This document shows positions 30,530-44,000 of a stretch of DNA of 64,000 bases, one piece after another; the stretch's first letter is position 1; each line of letters opens with the position of its first letter. This stretch comes from Hydractinia symbiolongicarpus (lineage: Eukaryota > Cnidaria > Hydrozoa > Anthoathecata > Hydractiniidae), in the NCBI RefSeq assembly GCF_029227915.1, contig NC_079885.1, positions 29,515,001 through 29,579,000 on the forward strand, written 5' to 3'. Made by a program: the position numbers and the translations under genes. The notes below the pieces were generated by a model. That model had not been told where the DNA came from, did not search any database, and saw nothing but the letters and a program-made list of their open reading frames with translations.

Positions 30530-33500
30530 ATTTCCAGAACGATTTTTAAATTATCTTTTCACCACTAAAACGCATGAGACTTGTAGTTTTCAAAAATGTT
30601 TTCATTTTTGATGAGACGCTGAATAAAAGAAGTTAAATCGCCGGCAAACGGAAACCTGCGATTTCCCGTAAATCCCGGACTCGGCCCGTATAGTCAAAAG
30701 TATACAAAGAAAGTACCCAGGGAGTAAACTCACTTCCCGAACGATTTTTTAATTATTATTTCACCACTAAAGCCCATGAGACTTGCAGTTTTTAAAAATG
30801 TTTTCATTTTTGATGAGACGCTGAATAAAAGAAGTTTAGTCGCCGGCAAACGAAAACCCGCGATTTCCCGTAAATCCCGGGCTCGGCCCGTATAGTCAAA
30901 AGTATACAAAGAAAGTACCCATGGAGTAAACACATTTCCCGAACGATTTTTTAAACTATTTTTTCACCACTAAAACGCATGAGACTTGTAGTTTTCAAAA
31001 GTGTTTTCATTTTTGATGAGACGCTGAATAAAAGAAGTTTAATCGACGGCAAACGAAAACCCGCGATTTCCCGCAAATCCTGGGCTTGGCCCGTATAGTT
31101 GAATGTATCTAAAGAAAGTACCCAGGGAGTAAACTGATTTCCCGAACGATTTTTCAAATTATTTCTGCACCACTAGAACGAATGAGACTTGTAGTTTTTA
31201 AAAATGTTTTCATTTTTAATGAGACGTTTAATGAAAGAGGTCTAATCGCCGGCAAACGAAAACCCGCTATTTCCCGTAAATCCCGGGCTTGTCCCGTATA
31301 GTCGAATGTATACAAAGAAAGTACCCTGTGAGTAAACTCATTTCCAGAACGATTTTTAAATTATCTTTTCACCACTAAAACGCATGAGACTTGTAGTTTT
31401 CGAAAATGTTTTCATTTTTGATGAGACGCTGACTAAAAGAAGTTTAATCGCCGGCAAACGGAAACCTGCGATTTCCCGTAAATCGCGGACTCGGCCCGTA
31501 TAGTCAAAAGTATACAAAGAAAGTACCCAGGGAGTAAACTCATTTCCCGAACGATTTTTTAACTATTATTTCACCACTAAAGCCCATGAGACTTGCAGTT
31601 TTTAAAAATGTTTTTTTTTTGATGAGACGCTGAATAAAAGAAGTTTAATGGCCGGAAAACGAAAACCCGCGATTTCCCGTAAATCCCGGGCTTGGCCCGT
31701 ATAGTCGAATGTATACAAAGAAAGTGGCCAGGGAGTAAACTCATTTTTCGAAAGATTTTTTAAATTATTTGTTCACCACTGAAACGCATGAGATTTGTAG
31801 TTTTCAAAAATGTTTTCATTTTTGATGAGACGCTTAATGAAAGAGGTTTAATCGCCGGCAAACAAGAACCCGCGATTTCCCGTAAATCCCGGGCTTGGCC
31901 CGTATAGTCGAATGTATACAAAGAAAGTACCCTGTGAGTAAACTCATTTCCAGAACGATTTTTAAATTATCTTTTCACTACTAAAACGCATGAGACTTGT
32001 AGTTTTCAAAAACGTTTTCATTTTTGATGAGACGCTGAATAAAAGAAGTTTAATCGCCGGCAAACGAAAACCCGCTATTTCCCGTAAAGCCCGGGCTTGT
32101 CCCGTATAGTCGAAAGTATACAAAGAAAGTACCCTGTGAGTAAACTCATTTCCAGAACGATTTTTAAATTATCTTTTCACCACTAAAACGCATGAGACTT
32201 ATAGTTTTCGAAAATGTTTTCATTTTTGATGAGACGCTGTCTAAAAGAAGTTTAATCGCCGGCAAACGGAAACCTGCGATTTCCCGTAAATCCCGGACTC
32301 GGCCTGTATAGTCAAAAGTATACAAAGAAAGTACCCAGGGAGTAAACTCATTACCCGAACGATTTTTTAACTATTATTTCACCACTAAAGCCAATGAGAC
32401 TTGCAGTTTTTAAAAATGTTTTCATTTTTGATGAGACGCTGAATAAAAGAAGTTTAATGGCCGGACAACGAAAACCCGCGATTTCCCGTAAATCCCGGGC
32501 TTGGCCCGTATAGTCGAATGTATACAAAGAAAGTACCCAGGGAGTAAACTCATTTTTTGAAAGATTTTTTAAATTATTTTTTCACCACTAAAACGCATGA
32601 GATTTATAGTTTTCAAAAATGTTTTCATTTTTGATGAGGCGCCTAATGAAAGAGGTTTAATCGCCGGCAAACGAAAACCCGCGATTTCCCGTAAATCCCG
32701 GGCTTGGCCCGTATAGTCGAATGTATACAAAGAAAGTACCCTGTGAGTAAACTCATTTCCAGAACGATTTTTAAATTATCTTTTCACCACTAAAACGCAT
32801 GAGACTTGTAGTTTTCAAAAATGTTTTCATTTTTGATGAGACGCTGAATAAAAGAAGTTTAATCGCCGGCAAACGGAAACCTGCGATTTCCCGTAAATCC
32901 CGGACTCGGCCCGTATAGTCAAAAGTATACAAAAAAAGTACCCAGGGAGTAAACTCACTTCCCGAACGATTTTTTAATTATTATTTCACCACTAAAGCCC
33001 ATGAGACTTGCAGTTTTTAAAAATGTTTTCATCTTTGATGAGACGCTGAATAAAAGAAGTTTAATCGCCGGCAAACGAAAACCCGCGATTTCCCGTAAAT
33101 CCCGGGCTTGGCCCGTATAGTCGAATGTATACAAAGAAAGTACCCTGTGAGTAAACTCATTTCCAGAACGATTTTTAAATTATCTTTTCACCACTAAAAC
33201 GCATGAGACTTGTAGTTTTCAAAAGTGTTTTTATTTTTGATGAGACGCTGAATAAAAGAAGTTTAATCGCCTGCAAACGAAAACCCGCGATTTCCCGTAA
33301 ATCCTGGGCTTGGCCTGTATAGTTGAATGTATCTAAAGAAAGTACCCAGGGAATAAATTGATTTCCCGAACGATTTATCAAATTATTTCTGCACCACTAG
33401 AACGAATGAGACTTGTAGTTTTCAAAAATGTTTTCATTTTTAATGAGACGCTTAATGAAAGAGGTTTAATCGCCGGCAAACGAAAACCCGCTATTTCCCT

Positions 33501-36500
33501 TAATCCCGGGCTTGTCCCGTATAGTCGAATGTATACAAAGAAAGTACCCTGTGAGTAAACTCATTTCCAGAAGGATTTTTAACTTATCTTTTCACCACTA
33601 AAACGCATGAGACTTGTAGTTTTCAAAAATGTTTTCATTTTTGATGAGACGCTGACTAAAAGAAGTTTAATCTCCGGCAAACGGAAACCTGCGATTTCCC
33701 GTTAATCCCGGACTCGACCCGTATAGTCAAAAGTATACAAAGAAAGTACCCAGGGAGTAAACTCATTTCCCGAACGATTTTTTAACTATTATTTCACCAC
33801 TAAAGCCCATGAGACTTGCAGTTTTTAAAAATGTTTTCATTTTTGATGAGACGCTGAATAAAAGAAGTTTAATGGCCGGAAAACGAAAACCCGCGATTTT
33901 CCGTTAATCCCGGGCTTGGCCCGTATAGTCGAATGTATACAAAAAAGTACCCAGGGAGTAAACTCATTTTTCGAAAGATTTTTTAAATTGTTTTTTCACC
34001 ACTAAAACGCATGAGATTTGTAGTTTTCAAAAATGTTTTCATTTTTGATGAGACGCCTAATGAAAGAGGTTTTATCGCCGGCAAAGGAAAACCCGCAATT
34101 TCCCGTAAATCCCGGGCTTGGCCCGTATAGTCGAATGTATACAAAGAAAGTACCCTGTGAGTAAACTCATTTCCAGAACGATTTTTAAATTATCTTTTCA
34201 CCACTAAAACGCATGAGACTTGTAGTTTTCAAAAATGTTTTCATTTTTGATGAGACGCTGAATAAAAGAAGTTAAATCGCCGGCAAACGGAAACCTGCGA
34301 TTTCCCGTAAATCCCGGACTCGGCCCGTATAGTCAAAAGTATACAAAGAAAGTACCCAGGGAGTAAACTCACTTCCCGAACGATTTTTTAATTATTATTT
34401 CACCACTAAAGCCCATGAGACTTGCAGTTTTTAAAAATGTTTTCATTTTTGATGAGACGCTGAATAAAAGAAGTTTAGTCGCCGGCAAACGAAAACCCGC
34501 GATTTCCCGTAAATCCCGGGCTCGGCCCGTATAGTCAAAAGTATACAAAGAAAGTACCCATGGAGTAAACACATTTCCCGAACGATTTTTTAAACTATTT
34601 TTTCACCACTAAAACGCATGAGACTTGTAGTTTTCAAAAGTGTTTTCATTTTTGATGAGACGCTGAATAAAAGAAGTTTAATCGACGGCAAACGAAAACC
34701 CGCGATTTCCCGCAAATCCTGGGCTTGGCCCGTATAGTTGAATGTATCTAAAGAAAGTACCCAGGGAGTAAACTGATTTCCCGAACGATTTTTCAAATTA
34801 TTTCTGCACCACTAGAACGAATGAGACTTGTAGTTTTTAAAAATGTTTTCATTTTTAATGAGACGTTTAATGAAAGAGGTCTAATCGCCGGCAAACGAAA
34901 ACCCGCTATTTCCCGTAAATCCCGGGCTTGTCCCGTATAGTCGAATGTATACAAAGAAAGTACCCTGTGAGTAAACTCATTTCCAGAACGATTTTTAAAT
35001 TATCTTTTCACCACTAAAACGCATGAGACTTGTAGTTTTCGAAAATGTTTTCATTTTTGATGAGACGCTGACTAAAAGAAGTTTAATCGCCGGCAAACGG
35101 AAACCTGCGATTTCCCGTAAATCGCGGACTCGGCCCGTATAGTCAAAAGTATACAAAGAAAGTACCCAGGGAGTAAACTCATTTCCCGAACGATTTTTTA
35201 ACTATTATTTCACCACTAAAGCCCATGAGACTTGCAGTTTTTAAAAATGTTTTCATCTTTGATGAGACGCTGAATAAAAGAAGTTTAATCGCCGGCAAAC
35301 GAAAACCCGCGATTTCCCGTAAATCCCGGGCTTGGCCCGTATAGTCGAATGTATACAAAGAAAGTACCCTGTGAGTAAACTCATTTCCAGAACGATTTTT
35401 AAATTATCTTTTCACCACTAAAACGCATGAGACTTGTAGTTTTCAAAAGTGTTTTTATTTTTGATGAGACGCTGAATAAAAGAAGTTTAATCGCCTGCAA
35501 ACGAAAACCCGCGATTTCCCGTAAATCCTGGGCTTGGCCTGTATAGTTGAATGTATCTAAAATAAGTACCCAGGGAATAAATTGATTTCCCGAACGATTT
35601 ATCAAATTATTTCTGCACCACTAGAACGAATGAGACTTGTAGTTTTCAAAAATGTTTTCATTTTTAATGAGACGCTTAATGAAAGAGGTTTAATCGCCGG
35701 CAAACGAAAACCCGCTATTTCCCTTAATCCCGGGCTTGTCCCGTATAGTCGAATGTATACAAAGAAAGTACCCTGTGAGTAAACTCATTTCCAGAAGGAT
35801 TTTTAACTTATCTTTTCACCACAAAAACGCATGAGACTTGTAGTTTTCAAAAATGTTTTCATTTTTGATGAGACGCTGACTAAAAGAAGTTTAATCTCCG
35901 GCAAACGGAAACCTGCGATTTCCCGTTAATCCCGGACTCGACCCGTATAGTCAAAAGTATACAAAGAAAGTACCCAGGGAGTAAACTCATTTCCCGAACG
36001 ATTTTTTAACTATTATTTCACCACTAAAGCCCATGAGACTTGCAGTTTTTAAAAATGTTTTCATTTTTGATGAGACGCTGAATAAAAGAAGTTTAATGGC
36101 CGGAAAACGAAAACCCGCGATTTTCCGTTAATCCCGGGCTTGGCCCGTATAGTCGAATGTATACAAAAAAGTACCCAGGGAGTAAACTCATTTTTCGAAA
36201 GATTTTTTAAATTGTTTTTTCACCACTAAAACGCATGAGATTTGTAGTTTTCAAAAATGTTTTCATTTTTGATGAGACGCCTAATGAAAGAGGTTTTATC
36301 GCCGGCAAAGGAAAACCCGCAATTTCCCGTAAATCCCGGGCTTGGCCCGTATAGTCGAATGTATACAAAGAAAGTACCCTGTGAGTAAACTCATTTCCAG
36401 AACGATTTTTAAATTATCTTTTCACCACTAAAACGCATGAGACTTGTAGTTTTCAAAAATGTTTTCATTTTTGATGAGACGCTGAATAAAAGAAGTTAAA

Positions 36501-39500
36501 TCGCCGGCAAACGGAAACCTGCGATTTCCCGTAAATCCCGGACTCGGCCCGTATAGTCAAAAGTATACAAAGAAAGTACCCAGGGAGTAAACTCACTTCC
36601 CGAACGATTTTTTAATTATTATTTCACCACTAAAGCCCATGAGACTTGCAGTTTTTAAAAATGTTTTCATTTTTGATGAGACGCTGAATAAAAGAAGTTT
36701 AGTCGCCGGCAAACGAAAACCCGCGATTTCCCGTAAATCCCGGGCTCGGCCCGTATAGTCAAAAGTATACAAAGAAAGTACCCATGGAGTAAACACATTT
36801 CCCGAACGATTTTTTAAACTATTTTTTCACCACTAAAACGCATGAGACTTGTAGTTTTTAAAAGTGTTTTCATTTTTGATGAGACGTTGAATAAAAGAAG
36901 TTTAATCGACGGCAAACGAAAACCCGCGATTTCCCGCAAATCCTGGGCTTGGCCCGTATAGTTGAATGTATCTAAAGAAAGTACCCAGGGAGTAAACTGA
37001 TTTCCCGAACGATTTTTCAAATTATTTCTGCACCACTAGAACGAATGAGACTTGTAGTTTTTAAAAATGCTTTCATTTTTAATGAGACGTTTAATGAAAG
37101 AGGTCTAATCGCCGGCAAACGAAAACCCGCTATTTCCCGTAAATCCCGGGCTTGTCCCGTATAGTCGAATGTATACAAAGAAAGTACCCTGTGAGTAAAC
37201 TCATTTCCAGAACGATTTTTAAATTATCTTTTCACCACTAAAACGCATGAGACTTGTAGTTTTCGAAAATGTTTTCATTTTTGATGAGACGCTGACTAAA
37301 AGAAGTTTAATCGCCGGCAAACGGAAACCTGCGATTTCCCGTAAATCGCGGACTCGGCCCGTATAGTCAAAAGTATACAAAGAAAGTACCCAGGGAGTAA
37401 ACTCATTTCCCGAACGATTTTTTAACTATTATTTCACCACTAAAGCCCATGAGACTTGCAGTTTTTAAAAATGTTTTTTTTTTGATGAGACGCTGAATAA
37501 AAGAAGTTTAATGGCCGGAAAACGAAAACCCGCGATTTCCCGTAAATCCCGGGCTTGGCCCGTATAGTCGAATGTATACAAAGAAAGTGGCCAGGGAGTA
37601 AACTCATTTTTCGAAAGATTTTTTAAATTATTTGTTCACCACTGAAACGCATGAGATTTGTAGTTTTCAAAAATGTTTTCATTTTTGATGAGACGCTTAA
37701 TGAAAGAGGTTTAATCGCCGGCAAACAAGAACCCGCGATTTCCCGTAAATCCCGGGCTTGGCCCGTATAGTCGAATGTATACAAAGAAAGTACCCTGTGA
37801 GTAAACTCATTTCCAGAACGATTTTTAAATTATCTTTTCACTACTAAAACGCATGAGACTTGTAGTTTTCAAAAACGTTTTCATTTTTGATGAGACGCTG
37901 AATAAAAGAAGTTTAATCGCCGGCAAACGAAAACCCGCTATTTCCCGTAAAGCCCGGGCTTGTCCCGTATAGTCGAAAGTATACAAAGAAAGTACCCTGT
38001 GAGTAAACTCATTTCCAGAACGATTTTTAAATTATCTTTTCACCACTAAAACGCATGAGACTTATAGTTTTCGAAAATGTTTTCATTTTTGATGAGACGC
38101 TGACTAAAAGAAGTTTAATCGCCGGCAAACGGAAACCTGCGATTTCCCGTAAATCCCGGACTCAGCCTGTATAGTCAAAAGTATACAAAGAAAGTACCCA
38201 GGGAGTAAACTCATTACCCGAACGATTTTTTAACGATTATTTCACCACTAAAGCCCATGAGACTTGCAGTTTTTAAAAATGTTTTCATTTTTGATGAGAC
38301 GCTGAATAAAAGAAGTTTAATGGCCGGACAACGAAAACCCGCGATTTCCCGTAAATCCCGGGCTTGGCCCGTATAGTCGAATGTATACAAAGAAAGTACC
38401 CAGGGAGTAAACTCATTTTTTGAAAGATTTTTTAAATTATTTTTTCACCACTAAAACGCATGAGATTTATAGTTTTCAAAAATGTTTTCATTTTTGATGA
38501 GGCGCCTAATGAAAGAGGTTTAATCGCCGGCAAACGAAAACCCGCGATTTCCCGTAAATCCCGGGCTTGGCCCGTATAGTCGAATGTATACAAAGAAAGT
38601 ACCCTGTGAGTAAACTCATTTCCAGAACGATTTTTAAATTATCTTTTCACCACTAAAACGCATGAGACTTGTAGTTTTCAAAAATGTTTTCATTTTTGAT
38701 GAGACGCTGAATAAAAGAAGTTTAATCGCCGGCAAACGGAAACCTGCGATTTCCCGTAAATCCCGGACTCGGCCCGTATAGTCAAAAGTATACAAAAAAA
38801 GTACCCAGGGAGTAAACTCACTTCCCGAACGATTTTTTAATTATTATTTCACCACTAAAGCCCATGAGACTTGCAGTTTTTAAAAATGTTTTCATCTTTG
38901 ATGAGACGCTGAATAAAAGAAGTTTAATCGCCGGCAAACGAAAACCCGCGATTTCCCGTAAATCCCGGGCTTGGCCCGTATAGTCGAATGTATACAAAGA
39001 AAGTACCCTGTGAGTAAACTCATTTCCAGAACGATTTTTAAATTATCTTTTCACCACTAAAACGCATGAGACTTGTAGTTTTCAAAAGTGTTTTTATTTT
39101 TGATGAGACGCTGAATAAAAGAAGTTTAATCGCCTGCAAACGAAAACCCGCGATTTCCCGTAAATCCTGGGCTTGGCCTGTATAGTTGAATGTATCTAAA
39201 GAAAGTACCCAGGGAATAAATTGATTTCCCGAACGATTTATCAAATTATTTCTGCACCACTAGAACGAATGAGACTTGTAGTTTTCAAAAATGTTTTCAT
39301 TTTTAATGAGACGCTTAATGAAAGAGGTTTAATCGCCGGCAAACGAAAACCCGCTATTTCCCTTAATCCCGGGCTTGTCCCGTATAGTCGAATGTATACA
39401 AAGAAAGTACCCTGTGAGTAAACTCATTTCCAGAACGATTTTTAGCTTATCTTTTCACCACTAAAACGCATGAGACTTGTAGTTTTCAAAAATGTTTTCA

Positions 39501-42500
39501 TTTTTGATGAGACGCTGACTAAAAGAAGTTTAATCGCCGGCAAACGGAAACCTGCGATTTCCTGTTAATCCCGGACTCGACCCGTATAGTCAAAAGTATA
39601 CAAAGAAAGTACCCAGGGAGTAAACTCATTTCCCGAACGATTTTTTAACTATTATTTCACCACTAAAGCCCATGAGACTTGCAGTTTTTAAAAATGTTTT
39701 CATTTTTGATGAGACGCTGAATAAAAGAAGTTTAATGGCCGGAAAACGAAAACCCGCGATTTTCCGTAAATCCCGGGCTTGGCCCGTATAGTCGAATGTA
39801 TACAAAAAAGTACCCAGGGAGTAAACTCATTTTTCGAAAGATTTTTTAAATTGTTTTTTCACCACTAAAACGCATGAGATTTGTAGTTTTCAAAAATGTT
39901 TTCATTTTTGATGAGACGCCTAATGAAAGAGGTTTTATCGCCGGCAAAGAAAACCCGCAATTTCCCGTAAATCCCGGGCTTGGCCCGTATAGTCGAATGT
40001 ATACAAAGAAAGTACCCTGTGAGTAAACTCATTTCCAGAACGATTTTTAAATTATCTTTTCACCACTAAAACGCATGAGACTTGTAGTTTTCAAAAATGT
40101 TTTCATTTTTGATGAGACGCTGAATAAAAGAAGTTAAATCGCCGGCAAACGGAAACCTGCGATTTCCCGTAAATCCCGGACTCGGCCCGTATAGTCAAAA
40201 GTATACAAAGAAAGTACCCAGGGAGTAAACTCACTTCCCGAACGATTTTTTAATTATTATTTCACCACTAAAGCCCATGAGACTTGCAGTTTTTAAAAAT
40301 GTTTTCATTTTTGATGAGACGCTGAATAAAAGAAGTTTAGTCGCCGGCAAACGAAAACCCGCGATTTCCCGTAAATCCCGGGCTCGGCCCGTATAGTCAA
40401 AAGTATACAAAGAAAGTACCCATGGAGTAAACACATTTCCCGAACGATTTTTTAAATTATTTTTTCACCACTAAAACGCATGAGACTTGTAGTTTTCAAA
40501 AGTGTTTTCATTTTTGATGAGACGCTGAATAAAAGAAGTTTAATCGACGGCAAACGAAAACCCGCGATTTCCCGCAAATCCTGGGCTTGGCCCGTATAGT
40601 TGAATGTATCTAAAGAAAGTACCCAGGGAGTAAACGGATTTCCCGAACGATTTTTCAAATTATTTCTGCACCACTAGAACGAATGAGACTTGTAGTTTTT
40701 AAAAATGTTTTCATTTTTAATGAGACGCTTAATGAAAGAGGTCTAATCGCCGGCAAACGAAAACCCGCTATTTCCCGTAAATCCCGGGCTTGTCCCGTAT
40801 AGTCGAATGTATACAAAGAAAGTACCCTGTGAGTAAACTCATTTCCAGAACGATTTTTAAATTATCTTTTCACCACTAAAACGCATGAGACTTGTAGTTT
40901 TCGAAAATGTTTTCATTTTTGATGAGACGCTGACTAAAAGAAGTTTAATCGCCGGCAAACGGAAACCTGCGATTTCCCGTAAATCGCGGACTCGGCCCGT
41001 ATAGTCAAAAGTATACAAAGAAAGTACCCAGGGAGTAAACTCATTTCCCGAACGATTTTTTAACTATTATTTCACCACTAAAGCCCATGAGACTTGCAGT
41101 TTTTAAAAATGTTTTTTTTTTGATGAGACATTGAATAAAAGAAGTTTAATGGCCGGAAAACGAAAACCCGCGATTTCCCGTAAATCCCGGGCTTGGCCCG
41201 TATAGTCGAATGTATACAAAGAAAGTGGCCAGGGAGTAAACTCATTTTTCGAAAGATTTTTTAAATTATTTGTTCACCACTAAAACGCATGAGATTTGTA
41301 GTTTTCAAAAATGTTTTCATTTTTGATGAGACGCCTAATGAAAGAGGTTTAATCGCCGGCAAACAAGAACCCGCGATTTCCCGTAAATCCCGGGCTTGGC
41401 CCGTATAGTCGAATGTATACAAAGAAAGTACCCTGTGAGTAAACTCATTTCCAGAACGATTTTTAAATTATCTTTTCACTACTAAAACGCATGAGACTTG
41501 TAGTTTTCAAAAATGTTTTCATTTTTGATGAGACGCTGAATAAAAAAAGTTTAATCGCCGGCAAACGAAAACCCGCTATTTCCCGTAAAGCCCGGGCTTG
41601 TCCCGTATAGTCGAAAGTATACAAAGAAAGTACCCTGTGAGTAAACTCATTTCCAAAACGATTTTTAAATTATCTTTTCACCACTAAAACGCATGAGACT
41701 TATAGTTTTCGAAAATGTTTTCATTTTTGATGAGACGCTGACTAAAAGAAGTTTAATCGCCGGCAAACGGAAACCTGCGATTTCCCGTAAATCCCGGACT
41801 CGGCCTGTATAGTCAAAAGTATACAAAGAAAGTACCCAGGGAGTAAACTCATTACCCGAACGATTTTTTAACTATTATTTCACCACTAAAGCCCATGAGA
41901 CTTGCAGTTTATAAAAATGTTTTCATTTTTGATGAGACGCTGAATAAAAGAAGTTTAATGGCCGGAAAACGAAAACCCGCGATTTCCCGTAAATCCCGGG
42001 CTTGGCCCGTATAGTCAAATGTATACAAAGAAAGTACCCAGGGAGTAAACTCATTTTTTGAAAGATTTTTTAAATTATTTTTTCACCACTAAAACGCATG
42101 AGATTTATAGTTTTCAAAAATGTTTTCATTTTTGATGAGACGCCTAATGAAAGAGGTTTAATCGCCGGCAAACGAAAACCCGCGATTTCCTGTAAATCCC
42201 GGGCTTGGCCCGTATAGTCGAATGTATACAAAGAAAGTACCCTGTGAGTAAACTCATTTCCAGAACGATTTTTAAATTATCTTTTCACCACTAAAACGCA
42301 TGAGACTTGTAGTTTTCAAAAATGTTTTCATTTTTGATGAGACGCTGAATAAAAGAAGTTTAATCGCCGGCAAACGGAAACCTGCGATTTCCCGTAAATC
42401 CCGGACTCGGCCCGTATAGTCAAAAGTATACAAAGAAAGTACCCTGTGAGTAAACTCATTTCCAGAACCATTTTTAAATTATCTTTTCACTACTAAAACG

Positions 42501-44000
42501 CATGAGACTTGTAGTTTTCAAAAATGTTTTCATTTTTGATGAGACGCTGAATAAAAAAAGTTTAATCGCCGGCAAACGAAAACCCGCTATTTCCCGTAAA
42601 GCCCGGGCTTGTCCCGTATAGTCGAAAGTATACAAAGAAAGTACCCTGTGAGTAAACTCATTTCCAAAACGATTTTTAAATTATCTTTTCACCACTAAAA
42701 CGCATGAGACTTATAGTTTTCGAAAATGTTTTCATTTTTGATGAGACGCTGACTAAAAGAAGTTTAATCGCCGGCAAACGGAAACCTGCGATTTCCCGTA
42801 AATCCCGGACTCGGCCTGTATAGTCAAAAGTATACAAAGAAAGTACCCAGGGAGTAAACTCATTACCCGAACGATTTTTTAACTATTATTTCACCACTAA
42901 AGCCCATGAGACTTGCAGTTTATAAAAATGTTTTCATTTTTGATGAGACGCTGAATAAAAGAAGTTTAATGGCCGGAAAACGAAAACCCGCGATTTCCCG
43001 TAAATCCCGGGCTTGGCCCGTATAGTCAAATGTATACAAAGAAAGTACCCAGGGAGTAAACTCATTTTTTGAAAGATTTTTTAAATTATTTTTTCACCAC
43101 TAAAACGCATGAGATTTATAGTTTTCAAAAATGTTTTCATTTTTGATGAGACGCCTAATGAAAGAGGTTTAATCGCCGGCAAACGAAAACCCGCGATTTC
43201 CCGTAAATCCCGGGCTTGGCCCGTATAGTCGAATGTATACAAAGAAAGTACCCTGTGAGTAAACTCATTTCCAGAACGATTTTTAAATTATCTTTTCACC
43301 ACTAAAACGCATGAGACTTGTAGTTTTCAAAAATGTTTTCATTTTTGATGAGACGCTGAATAAAAGAAGTTTAATCGCCGGCAAACGGAAACCTGCGATT
43401 TCCCGTAAATCCCGGACTCGGCCCGTATAGTCAAAAGTATACAAAAAAAGTACCCAGGGAGTAAACTCACTTCCCGAACGATTTTTTAATTATTATTTCA
43501 CCACTAAAGCCCATGAGACTTGCAGTTTTTAAAAATGTTTTCATCTTTGATGAGACGCTGAATAAAAGAAGTTTAATCGCCGGCAAACGAAAACCCGCGA
43601 TTTCCCGTAAATCCGGGGCTTGGCCCGTATAGTCGAATGTATACAAAGAAAGTACCCTGTGAGTAAATTCATTTCCAGAACGATTTTTAAATTATCTTTT
43701 CACCACTAAAACGCATGAGACTTGTAGTTTTCAAAAATGTTTTCATTTTTGATGAGACGCTGAATAAAAGAAGTTTAATCGCCGGCAAACGGAAACCTGC
43801 GATTTCCCGTAAATCCCGGACTCGGCCTGTATAGTCAAAAGTATACAAAGAAAGTACCCAGGGAGTAAACTCACTTCCCGAACGATTTTTTAACTATTAT
43901 TTCACCACTAAAGCCCATGAGACTTGCAGTTTTTAAAAATGTTTTCATTTTTGTGGAGACGCTGTATAAAAAAAGTTTAATCGCCGGCAAACGAAAACCC
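30530..44000. repeat. Large higher-order domain: alternating 18-, 11- and 18-monomer blocks
   Basis: A block marker (TTAGTCGCCGGCAAACG with CCCATGGAGTAAACAC) recurs with block starts at about 30730, 34369, 36593 and 40231, steps of 3,639, 2,224 and 3,638 bp. The 11-monomer block equals the 18-monomer block minus 1,415 bp, that is seven monomers. The variant GTTTTCATCTTTGATG, found at about 33025 in the long block, appears at about 35250 in the short one right where the long block has its T-run monomer (about 31605). The 3,638 step reflects one lost G near 39950. Confidence 0.85.
41477..43498. repeat. 5-monomer tandem duplication, 1,011 bp, inside the large domain
   Basis: CACTACTAAAACGCATG is at 41477 and 42488, 1,011 bp apart, and the five following monomers match, including the private GTTTATAAAAATG variant. 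It is absent from the earlier long blocks, so it arose after them. Confidence 0.8.
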
